From Oscillochloris sp. ZM17-4 (GTDB lineage: Bacteria; Chloroflexota; Chloroflexia; Chloroflexales; Chloroflexaceae), in assembly GCF_019599295.1 (NCBI RefSeq), contig NZ_JAIEWN010000001.1:365114-417434 (forward strand): 52,321 nt of DNA, written 5' to 3'. Below the pieces are notes generated by a model, which made no database searches, was not told where the DNA came from, and saw only the letters and a program-made list of their open reading frames with translations. How positions within the stretch are numbered: the stretch's first letter is position 1; each line of letters begins with the position of its first letter. The translations under genes and the position numbers were made by a program. Positions 1-12,470 of the stretch are shown one piece after another.

Positions 1-1475
<1,475 letters not shown>

Positions 1476-1490
1476 ATGCGTATGGGTATT

Positions 1491-1552
1491 CACGTATCCA
1501 CGTATCCACGTATCCACGTATCCACGTATCCACGTATCCACGTATCCACGTA
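1491..1552. repeat. Tandem 8-bp repeat upstream of hutH
   Basis: Seven full copies of CACGTATC plus a partial copy stand head to tail between hutI and hutH, about 15 bp from the hutH start codon. Each unit contains the self-complementary ACGT. There are no spacers, so this is not a CRISPR array. It abuts the palindrome at 1550-1612. Confidence 0.9.
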
Positions 1553-1612
1553 GGGCCGAAGCATTTTTGTGTCAGGCGCTGCGCGCCTGACACAAAAATG
1601 CTTCGGCCCTAC
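1550..1612. repeat. Long perfect palindrome, GTAGGGCCGAAGCA-end family
   Basis: Arms of 30 nt (1550-1579 and 1583-1612) are perfectly complementary around a 3-nt loop. The outer 14 nt GTAGGGCCGAAGCA also end the palindromes at 30791-30862 and 48375-48446, but the inner stem differs. The TAG stop codon of hutI (1609-1611) lies inside the right end. It could act as a transcription terminator or mRNA-stabilising hairpin between hutI and hutH. Confidence 0.9.
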
Positions 1613-2877
1613 AATATAACCCCCTGTTTAATCACCTGCGAGATGAGGTTGCCGCCAAACTCATAGGCCAGGTGGCGGTAGTCGGCGGCGTCGAGGATCA
1701 GGATGTCGGCGGCCTTGCCGAGCTCCAGCGAGCCGACGCGATTGCCCACGCCGATCGCGTGGGCCGCGTTGACGGTCGCGGCCAGCAGCGCCTCGGCGGG
1801 CAGCAGGCGCTGGTAGCGGCAGGCGATCGCCATCACCAGGGGCATGGAGGGGCAGGGCGCCGATCCCGGGTTGATGTCGGTGGTCAGCGCCACCGCCGCC
1901 CCGGCGTCGATCATGGCCCGCGCGTCGGCGTAGTGGCTGCCGCCCAGGTTAAAGGTGACGGCCGGGATCACCACGGCCACGGCGGTCGAATCGGCCAGCA
2001 GGGCGATCCCCGCCGGCCCGGTCACATCCAGGTGGTCCACCGAGACGGCGCCCAGCTCCAGGGCCAGCTCCAGGCCGCCCAGGGCGGTGAACTCGTCCAC
2101 GTGAGCCTTCACGCCCATATCCAGCGCACGCCCGGCCTCCAGCACCCGCCGCGACTGGGCCACGTCGAAGGCGCCCCGCTCGCAGAAGACGTCGATGAAC
2201 AGCGGCACCCCCGCGCCGTCGAAGGCCGAGGCGGCGTGCCAGCGCGCCGCCGCCGGCAGCATCTCCCGAATAACCAGGTCGATATACGCATCCGGCCGCC
2301 CGGCGTACTCGGGCGGCAGGGCGTGGGCGGGCAGGAAGGTGGGCACCAGACGGATCGGCTGGGCCGCGTCGAGGGCGGCGATCGCCTCCAGCTGGCGCAG
2401 CTCGGCGTCGAGGCTGAGGCCGTAGCCGGTCTTCACCTCGGCGGTGGTGGTGCCCAGGGCCAGCATCTGGCGCAGGCGCGGCAGGCTCTCGGCCACCAGC
2501 CGCTCGACGCCGGCGGCGCGGGTGGCGCGCATCGTCGCCACGATCCCGCCCCCGGCGGCCTGGATCTCCAGGTAGGAGGCCCCGGCGATCCGCCACTCGA
2601 ACTCGCCCACCCGGTCCCCGGCGTAGACCAGGTGGGTGTGCGGGTCCACAAAGCCGGGGCAGACGGCCCGCCCGGCAGCATCGATCTCGCGATCGGCCGT
2701 GTACGCGGCGCGCAGCTCGTCGCTCGCGCCGACGGCGATGATCGTGCCCTGGTGGACGGCCACGGCCCCGCCGGGGATGGCCCCGACGTCGGCCATGGCC
2801 GGGCCGCGGCGCGGGCCGGGCGGGCCGGCGCAGGTCACAACCTGCGATGCGGAGTGGATCAACAGGTCGATATGCAT
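1609..2877 (-). CDS. hutI: Imidazolonepropionase
   Basis: HutI hydrolyses 4-imidazolone-5-propionate to N-formimidoyl-L-glutamate, the third step of histidine breakdown, in the cytoplasm. The 422-residue product is an amidohydrolase-superfamily protein of normal length. The metal-binding HxH is at residues 80-82 (VDPHTHLVYAG), and the active-site DINPGS segment is present in the C-terminal third. The ATG at 2877 has an AGGA sequence 8-9 nt upstream. It follows hutU with a palindrome between them and precedes hutH, the expected hut operon order. The TAG stop is provided by the end of the palindrome at 1550-1612. No hutG or formimidoyl-glutamate deiminase is visible here; one could lie left of the window. 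Confidence 0.96.
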   Translation of the reverse strand: MHIDLLIHSASQVVTCAGPPGPRRGPAMADVGAIPGGAVAVHQGTIIAVGASDELRAAYTADREIDAAGRAVCPGFVDPHTHLVYAGDRVGEFEWRIAGASYLEIQAAGGGIVATMRATRAAGVERLVAESLPRLRQMLALGTTTAEVKTGYGLSLDAELRQLEAIAALDAAQPIRLVPTFLPAHALPPEYAGRPDAYIDLVIREMLPAAARWHAASAFDGAGVPLFIDVFCERGAFDVAQSRRVLEAGRALDMGVKAHVDEFTALGGLELALELGAVSVDHLDVTGPAGIALLADSTAVAVVIPAVTFNLGGSHYADARAMIDAGAAVALTTDINPGSAPCPSMPLVMAIACRYQRLLPAEALLAATVNAAHAIGVGNRVGSLELGKAADILILDAADYRHLAYEFGGNLISQVIKQGVIL

Positions 2878-2889
2878 GGGGATGTCCTG

Positions 2890-2955
2890 GTAGGGGCGCA
2901 GCAGCAGGATCGACGGGCGCAGCGAGCTGCGCCCGTCGATCCTGCTGCTGCGCCC

Positions 2956-2959
<4 letters not shown>
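2890..2959. repeat. Long palindrome between hutU and hutI, GCAGCAG-end family
   Basis: Arms 2891-2923 and 2926-2958 (33 nt each) match with a single mismatch around a 2-nt centre. The ends read GTA(A/G)GGGCGCAGCAG, as in the palindrome inside hemD at 26314-26354. The TAA stop codon of hutU (2956-2958) is part of the element. It is probably a hairpin in the hut mRNA. Confidence 0.9.
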
Positions 2960-6342
<3,383 letters not shown>

Positions 6343-6446
6343 CACCGCTCCTCATCCAGTGCGCCTGGCCCCGCGCCAGCGCATGTTACGCCACAGCCTC
6401 ACGGCCCCACGAGGGGTCATCTGCGGGATCAGGCTGTAGCAAGAGC

Positions 6447-6638
6447 TATACCAGAAGCGCAGTAGCGCAAACGTCACCCTGTCACGCTGCGCGTGCCCGG
6501 CCCGTACACGGGCGGGCTCTTGTCCAACGAAGGCCGCCTGCGCGGCATGCCTGAGGCCGCGCAGGCGGCCTTCGCAGACCGTCGCCCGGCGGCTGAAGCC
6601 GCCGGGCGACGCCGCACAGGGCGAGTCTTGCGGTATTG
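6447..6638. repeat. Multi-hairpin interspersed repeat, copy A (upstream of response regulator)
   Basis: This ~190-bp element fills much of the 400-bp gap between the divergent kinase (6342) and response regulator (6743). It holds three stem-loops: around GCCCGGCCCGTACACGGGCGGGC, a long one with arms GAAGGCCGCCTGCGCGGC and GCCGCGCAGGCGGCCTTC, and CGCCCGGCGG..CCGCCGGGCG. Its right end is TGCGGTATTG and its left end resembles the reverse complement (TATACC). A second copy with the same internal blocks lies at 45514-45680, also just upstream of a signalling gene. No coding capacity was recognised. The remaining 6639-6742 shows no clear promoter. Confidence 0.8.
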
Positions 6639-6742
6639 CCCAGAAGCGCGGCATCAGGCTCTGTGCCGCCACTGGGCGCCGGCACAGATCTTGCCTGTAC
6701 GTCTGTGCATGATAACGCCATTCGCTGCCAGGATGGAAGCCT

Positions 6743-7147
6743 ATGTACGCTCGCCAGATCGTATCAGCGCCGCTCCACAGGCGCGACGCTAGCAACCCCC
6801 GCCGAGATATTCTCGTGGTCGATGATCACGCCGAGATCACCGCCATGCTCTCAGAGATACTCACCGAGGAGGGCTACCACATCCGAGTCGCGCGCAACGG
6901 CGTCGAGGCCCTGCGCGAGGTGCAGATCCGTCGCCCCGATCTCATCCTGATGGATGTCGCCATGCCACATATGCGCGGCGACCAGGTGATCCTGCGCCTG
7001 CGCGACCAGGCGCATGGCGATATCCCGGTGATCCTGATGACGGCGGATCAGCAGCCTGAGCGATTCCGCGGCCTCGGTGCGCGCCAGGTGATCCGCAAGC
7101 CCTTCGATCTGAGCTACCTGCTCGATGCTGTGGCCCAGAACCTCTGA
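6743..7147 (+). CDS. Single-domain response regulator (CheY-like receiver)
   Basis: The 134-residue protein is one receiver domain with a 20-residue N-terminal tail and no output domain. Acidic pair D27-D28 (VVDDHAE), phosphoacceptor D71 (LILMDVAMPH), T100 (VILMTAD) and K119 (IRKPFD) are all present, so it should be phosphorylatable. It most likely relays phosphate from a histidine kinase by protein-protein contact. The divergent kinase at 6342 is the obvious candidate partner, an inference from position only. ATG 6743 has GGATGGAAG upstream. It is preceded at about 105 bp by multi-hairpin repeat copy A. Confidence 0.9.
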   Translation: MYARQIVSAPLHRRDASNPRRDILVVDDHAEITAMLSEILTEEGYHIRVARNGVEALREVQIRRPDLILMDVAMPHMRGDQVILRLRDQAHGDIPVILMTADQQPERFRGLGARQVIRKPFDLSYLLDAVAQNL

Positions 7148-7230
7148 GCGCGCTATCCGGGCGCAAAGACGTTAAGATGATGAAACTGTTAAATACGATA
7201 TAGGATAGTATATCCCATTTAGTTGCATGT

Positions 7231-7273
7231 CCGTAGTACCATAGATGTAACGACATAGCCAGACGTACTACGG
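7231..7273. promoter_or_regulatory. Inverted repeat upstream of the HNH/WD40 gene
   Basis: CCGTAGTA (7231-7238) and TACTACGG (7266-7273) form an 8-bp inverted repeat in the AT-rich leader of the gene at 7284. It may be an operator or a leader stem. The evidence is the symmetry alone. Confidence 0.35.
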
Positions 7274-7283
7274 AAGGTATACG

Positions 7284-8654
7284 ATGGTCGCAACACCCAC
7301 GACGCTGTTTTCGATCAACCAGAGAGATGGCTCCCCACTGCAGCCCGAGCACGACACGCTTCGCACCATGCTGCTAGAGGCCTACGGTGGCCAGTGTGCG
7401 ATCAGTGGCTGCGCTATCGCCGAGGCGCTTGATATTGCGCTGATCGATCAGAACGGCCCCGCAGATAGCAGCAACGCCCTCCTGCTGCGCGCCGATCTCG
7501 CCCGGCTGCTCAGCGCCAGCATGATCTCCGTCGACGCGATGAGCCTGAAGGTCTTCGTGGCCGCCGAGGTCGCGGCCTCCGCCGACTACGCGCCCCTCAC
7601 AGAGAGCCTCCTGCGCCAGCCGGCGCGGATCGCCATGCGCTGCAGCCGCCAGATCCTTGACGCGCACTACCGGCGATTCATGCTGCGCCAGCGCGCCGCC
7701 GCCGCGCGCCAGGCCACCGCCGCCGGCGTCGCGCCGCAGGTCAATTCGCCCCGGCCGGCCCTGCGCTGCACCCTGGCCGTCAAGAGCTGGGTCAACAGCG
7801 TGGCCTACAGCCGCGACAGCTCCCTGATCGCGACGGGCTCGTGGGATGGGGTGGCCCGCATCTGGCGGGCCGAGGACGGCTACCTCCTGCACAGCCTTCA
7901 GGCCGACCTCGGCGAGGTCAACGGCGTCAGCTTCAGCCCCGATGGGCGCGTGCTCGCCGCCGCCGGGCGCAACCAGATCGTCCAGATCTGGCGGGTGAGC
8001 GACGGCGCGCCTCTGTACACGCTCCAGGGTCCCGAGGGCCACAGCGGCGCGGTCTTCGGCGTCAGCTTCAGCCCCGATGGCTCGGCCCTCGCCAGCGGCA
8101 GCTGGGACCACAGCGTCTGTGTGTGGCGCATGAGCGATGGGCTGCCCGTCCGCCGGCTGGCCGGCCACCGGGGCGCCGTGAACAGCGTCAGCTTCAGCCC
8201 CAGCGGCAAGCTGATCGCCACCGGCAGCCACGACCGCCAGGTGCGGCTCTGGCGCGTGGCCGACGGCGCGCTGCTGAGCACGCTCCAGGGTCACACCGAC
8301 GCGATCTTCAGCGTCGCCTTCAGCCCCGACGGGCGCGTGCTGGCCAGCGCGGGAACCGACGGCTCCATCCGCCTGTGGCGCGTGGCCGACGGCACCGCCC
8401 TCTACGCGCTCCAGGCCAACAGCGGGGCCGTCTTCAGCGTCGCCTTCAGCCCCGATGGCGAGAGCCTCGCCAGCGGCGACTACAGCCGGTCCGTGCGGAT
8501 CTGGCGCGTGCGCGACGGCGCGCTGCTCCACACGATCCCCGCCCACGGCGAGGGCGTCACCTCGATCGCCTTCAGCCCCGACGCCGCATGCCTCGCCAGC
8601 GGCAGCTTCGACGCCTCGCTGAAGGTCTGGGATCTGGCCGGCGAGCCGGAGTAG
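7284..8654 (+). CDS. Degenerate HNH-like domain fused to a seven-blade WD40 propeller
   Basis: The 456-residue protein has two parts. Residues about 20-130 resemble the HNH_2-type nuclease fold (YGGQCAISGC, then ALIDQNG and NALLLRADLARLL). In active relatives the segment AHI carries the catalytic histidine; here it reads ALI, and the later DLHRLFD-type histidine is also absent, so catalysis is probably lost. Residues about 160-456 form seven WD40 repeats with the SFSPDG and VRIWR hallmarks, enough for a closed propeller, which usually acts as a protein-binding platform. ATG 7284 has GGAAGG at 6-7 nt. The TAG stop sits in GTAGGGCCG, the same motif that ends one palindrome family. Function unknown; a scaffold or sensor is plausible. 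Confidence 0.8.
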   Translation: MVATPTTLFSINQRDGSPLQPEHDTLRTMLLEAYGGQCAISGCAIAEALDIALIDQNGPADSSNALLLRADLARLLSASMISVDAMSLKVFVAAEVAASADYAPLTESLLRQPARIAMRCSRQILDAHYRRFMLRQRAAAARQATAAGVAPQVNSPRPALRCTLAVKSWVNSVAYSRDSSLIATGSWDGVARIWRAEDGYLLHSLQADLGEVNGVSFSPDGRVLAAAGRNQIVQIWRVSDGAPLYTLQGPEGHSGAVFGVSFSPDGSALASGSWDHSVCVWRMSDGLPVRRLAGHRGAVNSVSFSPSGKLIATGSHDRQVRLWRVADGALLSTLQGHTDAIFSVAFSPDGRVLASAGTDGSIRLWRVADGTALYALQANSGAVFSVAFSPDGESLASGDYSRSVRIWRVRDGALLHTIPAHGEGVTSIAFSPDAACLASGSFDASLKVWDLAGEPE

Positions 8655-8669
8655 GGCCGCCGCCCACAG

Positions 8670-8720
8670 GATGGTGTATGGTGTTTGGGCGGCTTCGCCG
8701 CCCAAACACCATACACCATC
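8670..8720. terminator. Strong palindrome after the HNH/WD40 gene
   Basis: Arms of 24 nt (8670-8693 and 8697-8720) are perfectly complementary around TTC, 15 bp after the stop codon. There is no U-tract, so it may be an mRNA-stabilising hairpin rather than a classical intrinsic terminator. Confidence 0.65.
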
Positions 8721-8843
8721 GGGTCTGGGGCGTTGCAGAAGCCCTGTGCGAACTGAGTGCCTTGTGATAAACGCTAGGAAAAAGTGTACTAGTATATGGT
8801 AAGATGTGGGCGCTTCCCTGCGAGACACGAAGGAGCGCCCGCG

Positions 8844-9596
8844 ATGAGCGACCTGTACGGCCACACGCGCAGCGTTGTCGCCGCCCGCTATGCCCTGCTC
8901 ACCCTCGAGGGGTTCGTCAGCGCGCCCCTGCCCGGCTGGCCCGGCGCGAGCTGCGTCGTCGTGATCAGCCCGGCCATGGGCGCCCGCTTCGCCCAGATCC
9001 TCGTCACCCTCGGCCCCGACGCATCGGGCGCGGGCCAGCGCCCCGATGAGGAGCTGCTGCTCTTTGTGCGCGAGGGCGCGGTGAGCCTGGAGGCCGGCGA
9101 CCTGCACGCCCGCCTCGGCCCCGGCGGCTACGCCTACATCCCGCCCGCATGCCCCTACCGCGTCGCCCCGGACGCCCCCGGCGCCCAGCTGCTCGTCTTC
9201 CAGCGCCGCTACCTGCCCCTGCCCGGCGCCGCCACCCCCGGCCCGCTGGCCGGCCACGAGCAGGAGATCGCCGGCGCGCCCTTCATGGGCGACGAGGCCG
9301 CCATCCTCAAGAGCCTCCTGCCCGACGCGCCCGGCTTCGATATGGCCGTCAATATCTTCACCTTCCAGCCCGGCGCCACCCTGCCCATCGTCGAGACCCA
9401 CATCATGGAGCATGGCATGATGATGATCCAGGGCCAGGGCATCTACCGACTCGCCGGCGACTACCACCCCGTCCAGTCGGGCGATGTGATCTGGATGGCA
9501 CCCTTCTGCCCGCAGTGGTTCGTCGCCACCGGCAAGGTCCCGGCGCGCTACATCTACTACAAGGATGTCAACCGTGACCCGCTTGTCCTCGGCTAG
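8844..9596 (+). CDS. allE: (S)-ureidoglycine aminohydrolase, bicupin
   Basis: AllE converts (S)-ureidoglycine to (S)-ureidoglycolate with release of ammonia, a late step of purine and allantoin breakdown in the cytoplasm. The 250-residue protein has two cupin barrels (about 60-120 and 165-230) and the family's usual length. The C-terminal cupin carries likely Mn ligands E184, H186 and H190 (VETHIMEHGMMM) with Q224. The start at 8844 is chosen over in-frame upstream codons because GAAGGAG lies about 9 nt before it. A ureidoglycolate amidohydrolase-like enzyme two genes downstream would use its product, and an Xdh-type subunit follows, which supports the purine-degradation role. Confidence 0.88.
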   Translation: MSDLYGHTRSVVAARYALLTLEGFVSAPLPGWPGASCVVVISPAMGARFAQILVTLGPDASGAGQRPDEELLLFVREGAVSLEAGDLHARLGPGGYAYIPPACPYRVAPDAPGAQLLVFQRRYLPLPGAATPGPLAGHEQEIAGAPFMGDEAAILKSLLPDAPGFDMAVNIFTFQPGATLPIVETHIMEHGMMMIQGQGIYRLAGDYHPVQSGDVIWMAPFCPQWFVATGKVPARYIYYKDVNRDPLVLG

Positions 9597-9612
9597 CCCG
9601 GCCGCCGGGGTC

Positions 9613-11088
9613 ATGACGTCGCGGCTGGCGCGCTGGTGGCCGGCGGCGGCGATCTTTGGCGTCGCCCTCGCGCTGCGACTCTACCGGCTGGGCTCAACCC
9701 CGCTCTGGCTCGATGAGATCTACACCATCCAGCTGGCCCGCATGGGGCCGTGGGCGATCTGGCGGAACCTCTCCTACGACCCGCACCCGGCACTATTCTA
9801 CCTGTCAGAGTGGCTGATCTCTGGCTTCGGGGCGGCCCAGCCGGCGTGGGTGTGGCGCATGATCCCGATGCTGTGCGGCGTCCTGATCGCGCCGCTGGTC
9901 TACTGGGCCGCCCGGCCGCTGAGCGGGCCGGCCGGCGCCCTGGTCGGCGGGCTTGTCATGGCGCTCTCGCCGATCAGCATGTACTTTAGCCAGGAGGCCC
10001 GCTCGGCGACGCTCGCGCTGCTGCTGAGCGGACTGTGCCTGACCCTCGCCCTGGCCCTGATCCGCCGCCCTCGGGCCGACATCTGGGCGGCCTATGGCAT
10101 CGTGTCATTCCTGGGGCTCGCCACTAGCTACCTCTTTGTGATCGTGCCGGGCGCGCAGCTGCTGATGCTGATCGCGCTGCGATCGACGCGCCGCGCCGCC
10201 CTCTGGTGCTCGGCCGCCCTCGCGATTGCCGGCATCCCGCTGCTGCTCATCGGGCGGGGGGTGCTCGCCGCCGTCGCCTCGGAGCACGCCGTCCAGAGCC
10301 CGCCGAGCATGCCGGACTTCCTCATGGCGCTGGTTGGCGGCGATAGCGTGCGCTACGGCCAGACCTGGGCGCACGGCGCGCTGCTGGGCGCGATCCTGCT
10401 CCTCGCCGCCGCCGGGGTCTGGGCCGGCCGATCCGGCCCGCGACAGGCGGCGATGCTGCTCTGCCTGGTGCAGTTCGCCCTGCCGCTGCTCGGCTTCTTT
10501 GGCGTGGGCGTGCCCCTCCTCGGCCTGCGGCTGCCCCTCAGCGAGTCGAAGACCTTCATGCCACTGCTGCCCGCGCTGCTCGTGCTTGTCGCCATGGGGG
10601 CCGCCTGGCTGCTCGGTGCGCGCCCCCTCGGCGCGGCGCTGCTCGTCGGGCTGGTGCTGCTGATCGTCGCCGGATCGGCCTATAACCTTGGGCGCTACTG
10701 GGAGACATCCAAGAGCCCCGAGTCCGATCTGGTGCTGGCGATGGCTCGCCAGTCTGAGCCGGGCGATGTCGTGATCAGCCTCTACCCCTCGCTCAACGGC
10801 GCGATGAGCATCTACGCCCCCGCGATGGACACCTACACGATGGTGACGGGCAGCAGCGATGCGCGCATGCTCTCCCGCAGCCTGCTGATCCTGCGCATCC
10901 CCGAGCTGGCCGCGCAGCCCGAGGCCTCGGTCGATGCGGCGATGTCGCCCGGCACGCGGATCTGGCTGCTCTATAATGCGCGATGGCCCCTGCCTCCGCC
11001 GCTCGATACGATCGCCGCCACCTGCACGCAGCGCACCGAGTTTATGCGCCCGCCATTTCATGCGATCCTGGTCACGGACTGCCCGTAG
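9613..11088 (+). CDS. Membrane glycosyltransferase, ArnT/PMT-like (GT-C fold)
   Basis: A 491-residue polytopic membrane protein with about ten hydrophobic segments. Near the N-terminus the pattern PLWLDEIYTI places an acidic pair in the first extracytoplasmic loop, the hallmark of GT-C enzymes that use polyprenyl-phosphate sugars. The sugar and acceptor cannot be told from sequence. ATG 9613 is preferred; an upstream in-frame ATG at 9565 would overlap allE by 32 bp and has no spaced ribosome binding site. It interrupts the ureide genes without obvious functional relation to them. Confidence 0.8.
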   Translation: MTSRLARWWPAAAIFGVALALRLYRLGSTPLWLDEIYTIQLARMGPWAIWRNLSYDPHPALFYLSEWLISGFGAAQPAWVWRMIPMLCGVLIAPLVYWAARPLSGPAGALVGGLVMALSPISMYFSQEARSATLALLLSGLCLTLALALIRRPRADIWAAYGIVSFLGLATSYLFVIVPGAQLLMLIALRSTRRAALWCSAALAIAGIPLLLIGRGVLAAVASEHAVQSPPSMPDFLMALVGGDSVRYGQTWAHGALLGAILLLAAAGVWAGRSGPRQAAMLLCLVQFALPLLGFFGVGVPLLGLRLPLSESKTFMPLLPALLVLVAMGAAWLLGARPLGAALLVGLVLLIVAGSAYNLGRYWETSKSPESDLVLAMARQSEPGDVVISLYPSLNGAMSIYAPAMDTYTMVTGSSDARMLSRSLLILRIPELAAQPEASVDAAMSPGTRIWLLYNARWPLPPPLDTIAATCTQRTEFMRPPFHAILVTDCP

Positions 11089-11148
11089 TGTGAATGCAAC
11101 ATGCAATCGCCCTGGCCCCCGGCCTGGCCTACCCGATCGTGAGGCTTT

Positions 11149-12390
11149 ATGGACATCTCCATCGATACCGCCGCTGTGATGGCCGACCTCGACGCGATCG
11201 CCGCCTGCTCATCCTCGCCGCCGCCCGGGGTCACCCGCATCCTGTATAGCGCCGCCGACATGGGGGCGCGGGCCTACCTGCGCGCCCGCTGCGCCGAGGC
11301 TGGCCTGGACCTGCGCGAGGATGGCCTGGGCAACCTCTTCGCCCGCTGGCCCGGCAGCGCGCCCGACCTGCCCGCCGTCGCCAGCGGCTCGCACATCGAC
11401 GCCATCCCCGACTCGGGGCGCTACGACGGCACGGTGGGCGTCGTCGGCGCCCTGGAGGCCATCCGCGCCCTCAAGCGGGCCGGGTTCGCGCCCCGGCGCA
11501 GCATCGAGCTGCTGCTCTTCACCGCCGAGGAGCCCACCCGCTTCGGCATCGGCTGCCTGGGCAGCCGGGCGCTCTGCGGCGCGCTCACGCCCGCCCGGCT
11601 GCGCGATCTGCGCGACGCCGCCGGGCGCAGCCTGGAGGAGCTGCGCGCCGAGGCCGGCTTTCACGCGCCCCTGGAGGATGTGCAGCTGCCCGCCGGCCTC
11701 TACCACGCCTTTGTCGAGCTGCATATCGAGCAGGGGCCGCTCCTTGAGACCGAGGGCCTGCCGATCGGGGTCGTCCGCGCCATTGCCGCCCCGGCCAGCC
11801 TGCGCGTCAGCCTGCGCGGGGTCGGCGGCCACGCCGGGGCCGTGCTCATGCCCGGCCGCCGCGACGCGCTGCTGGCCGCCGCCGAGATCGCCCTCGCCGT
11901 CGAGCGCGCCGCCCTCAGCACCGGCAGCCCCGACACCGTGGCCACCACCGGCGTCCTGCGCATCGAGCCCAGCGCCGTCAACTCCATCCCCAGCGCCGCC
12001 ACCCTGGAGATCGACGTGCGCGATATCGCCGATGAGCCGCGCGACGCCGCCCTCCACGCCATCCGCGAGGCGGCCGTCGAGATCTGCGAGCGCCGGATCA
12101 TCGCCTACACGCTCGATATGCTCAACGCCGACCCGCCCGCCACCTGCGCGCCCGCCGTCATCGAGGCGGCCGTCCGCGCCTGCGCCGAGCTGGGCCTGCA
12201 CTACCAGATGATGGTCAGCCGGGCCTACCACGACAGCCTGTTCATGGCCCGCATCTGCCCCACGACGATGATCTTCATCCCATGCCGAGGCGGGGTCAGC
12301 CACCGCCCCGATGAGCTCTCCTCCCCCGAGCAGATCGCCGCCGGGGTCGCCGTCCTCGCCCGCAGCCTCGCTGCGCTGTCGCTTGCGTAA
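11149..12390 (+). CDS. M20-family amidohydrolase, ureidoglycolate amidohydrolase-like
   Basis: The 413-residue protein belongs to the allantoate/ureidoglycolate/N-carbamoyl amino acid amidohydrolase group of M20 metallopeptidase-like enzymes. Metal-binding residues are visible: H82 (GSHIDAIPDSG), D93 (RYDGTVG), E127/E128 (FTAEEPTRFG), the FVELHIEQG histidine, and a C-terminal histidine (GGVSHRPDE). The phrase EEPTRFGIGCLGSR is typical of the ureidoglycolate branch, and the nearby allE gene makes ureidoglycolate. The likely reaction is (S)-ureidoglycolate to glyoxylate, ammonia and CO2. Allantoate amidohydrolase is the main alternative. GTGAGG precedes the ATG. Confidence 0.8.
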   Translation: MDISIDTAAVMADLDAIAACSSSPPPGVTRILYSAADMGARAYLRARCAEAGLDLREDGLGNLFARWPGSAPDLPAVASGSHIDAIPDSGRYDGTVGVVGALEAIRALKRAGFAPRRSIELLLFTAEEPTRFGIGCLGSRALCGALTPARLRDLRDAAGRSLEELRAEAGFHAPLEDVQLPAGLYHAFVELHIEQGPLLETEGLPIGVVRAIAAPASLRVSLRGVGGHAGAVLMPGRRDALLAAAEIALAVERAALSTGSPDTVATTGVLRIEPSAVNSIPSAATLEIDVRDIADEPRDAALHAIREAAVEICERRIIAYTLDMLNADPPATCAPAVIEAAVRACAELGLHYQMMVSRAYHDSLFMARICPTTMIFIPCRGGVSHRPDELSSPEQIAAGVAVLARSLAALSLA

Positions 12391-12466
12391 TGTTGAATGT
12401 TGAATGTTGAATGCTGAATTCGGATCATTCAACATTCAACATTCAACATTCAACATTCAACATTAC
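12391..12466. repeat. Heptamer tandem repeat arranged as an inverted repeat
   Basis: Several TTGAATG units are followed, after a short centre, by several CATTCAA units, so the whole can fold into a long hairpin between the amidohydrolase and the Xdh subunit. Similar arrays occur at 17422-17477, 26590-26624 and 52030-52085. Confidence 0.9.
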
Positions 12467-12470
12467 CCCT

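Noticed and set aside
1491-1552. Possible CRISPR array
   Set aside because: The repeat unit is only 8 bp and there are no spacers; no cas genes are in the window.
8670-8720. Classical intrinsic terminator
   Set aside because: The stem is strong but no T-run follows, so it is listed only as terminator-like.
7374-9614. 746-codon minus-strand open frame
   Set aside because: It runs antisense to the WD40 gene and allE, both with strong family motifs, and crosses their intergenic hairpin.
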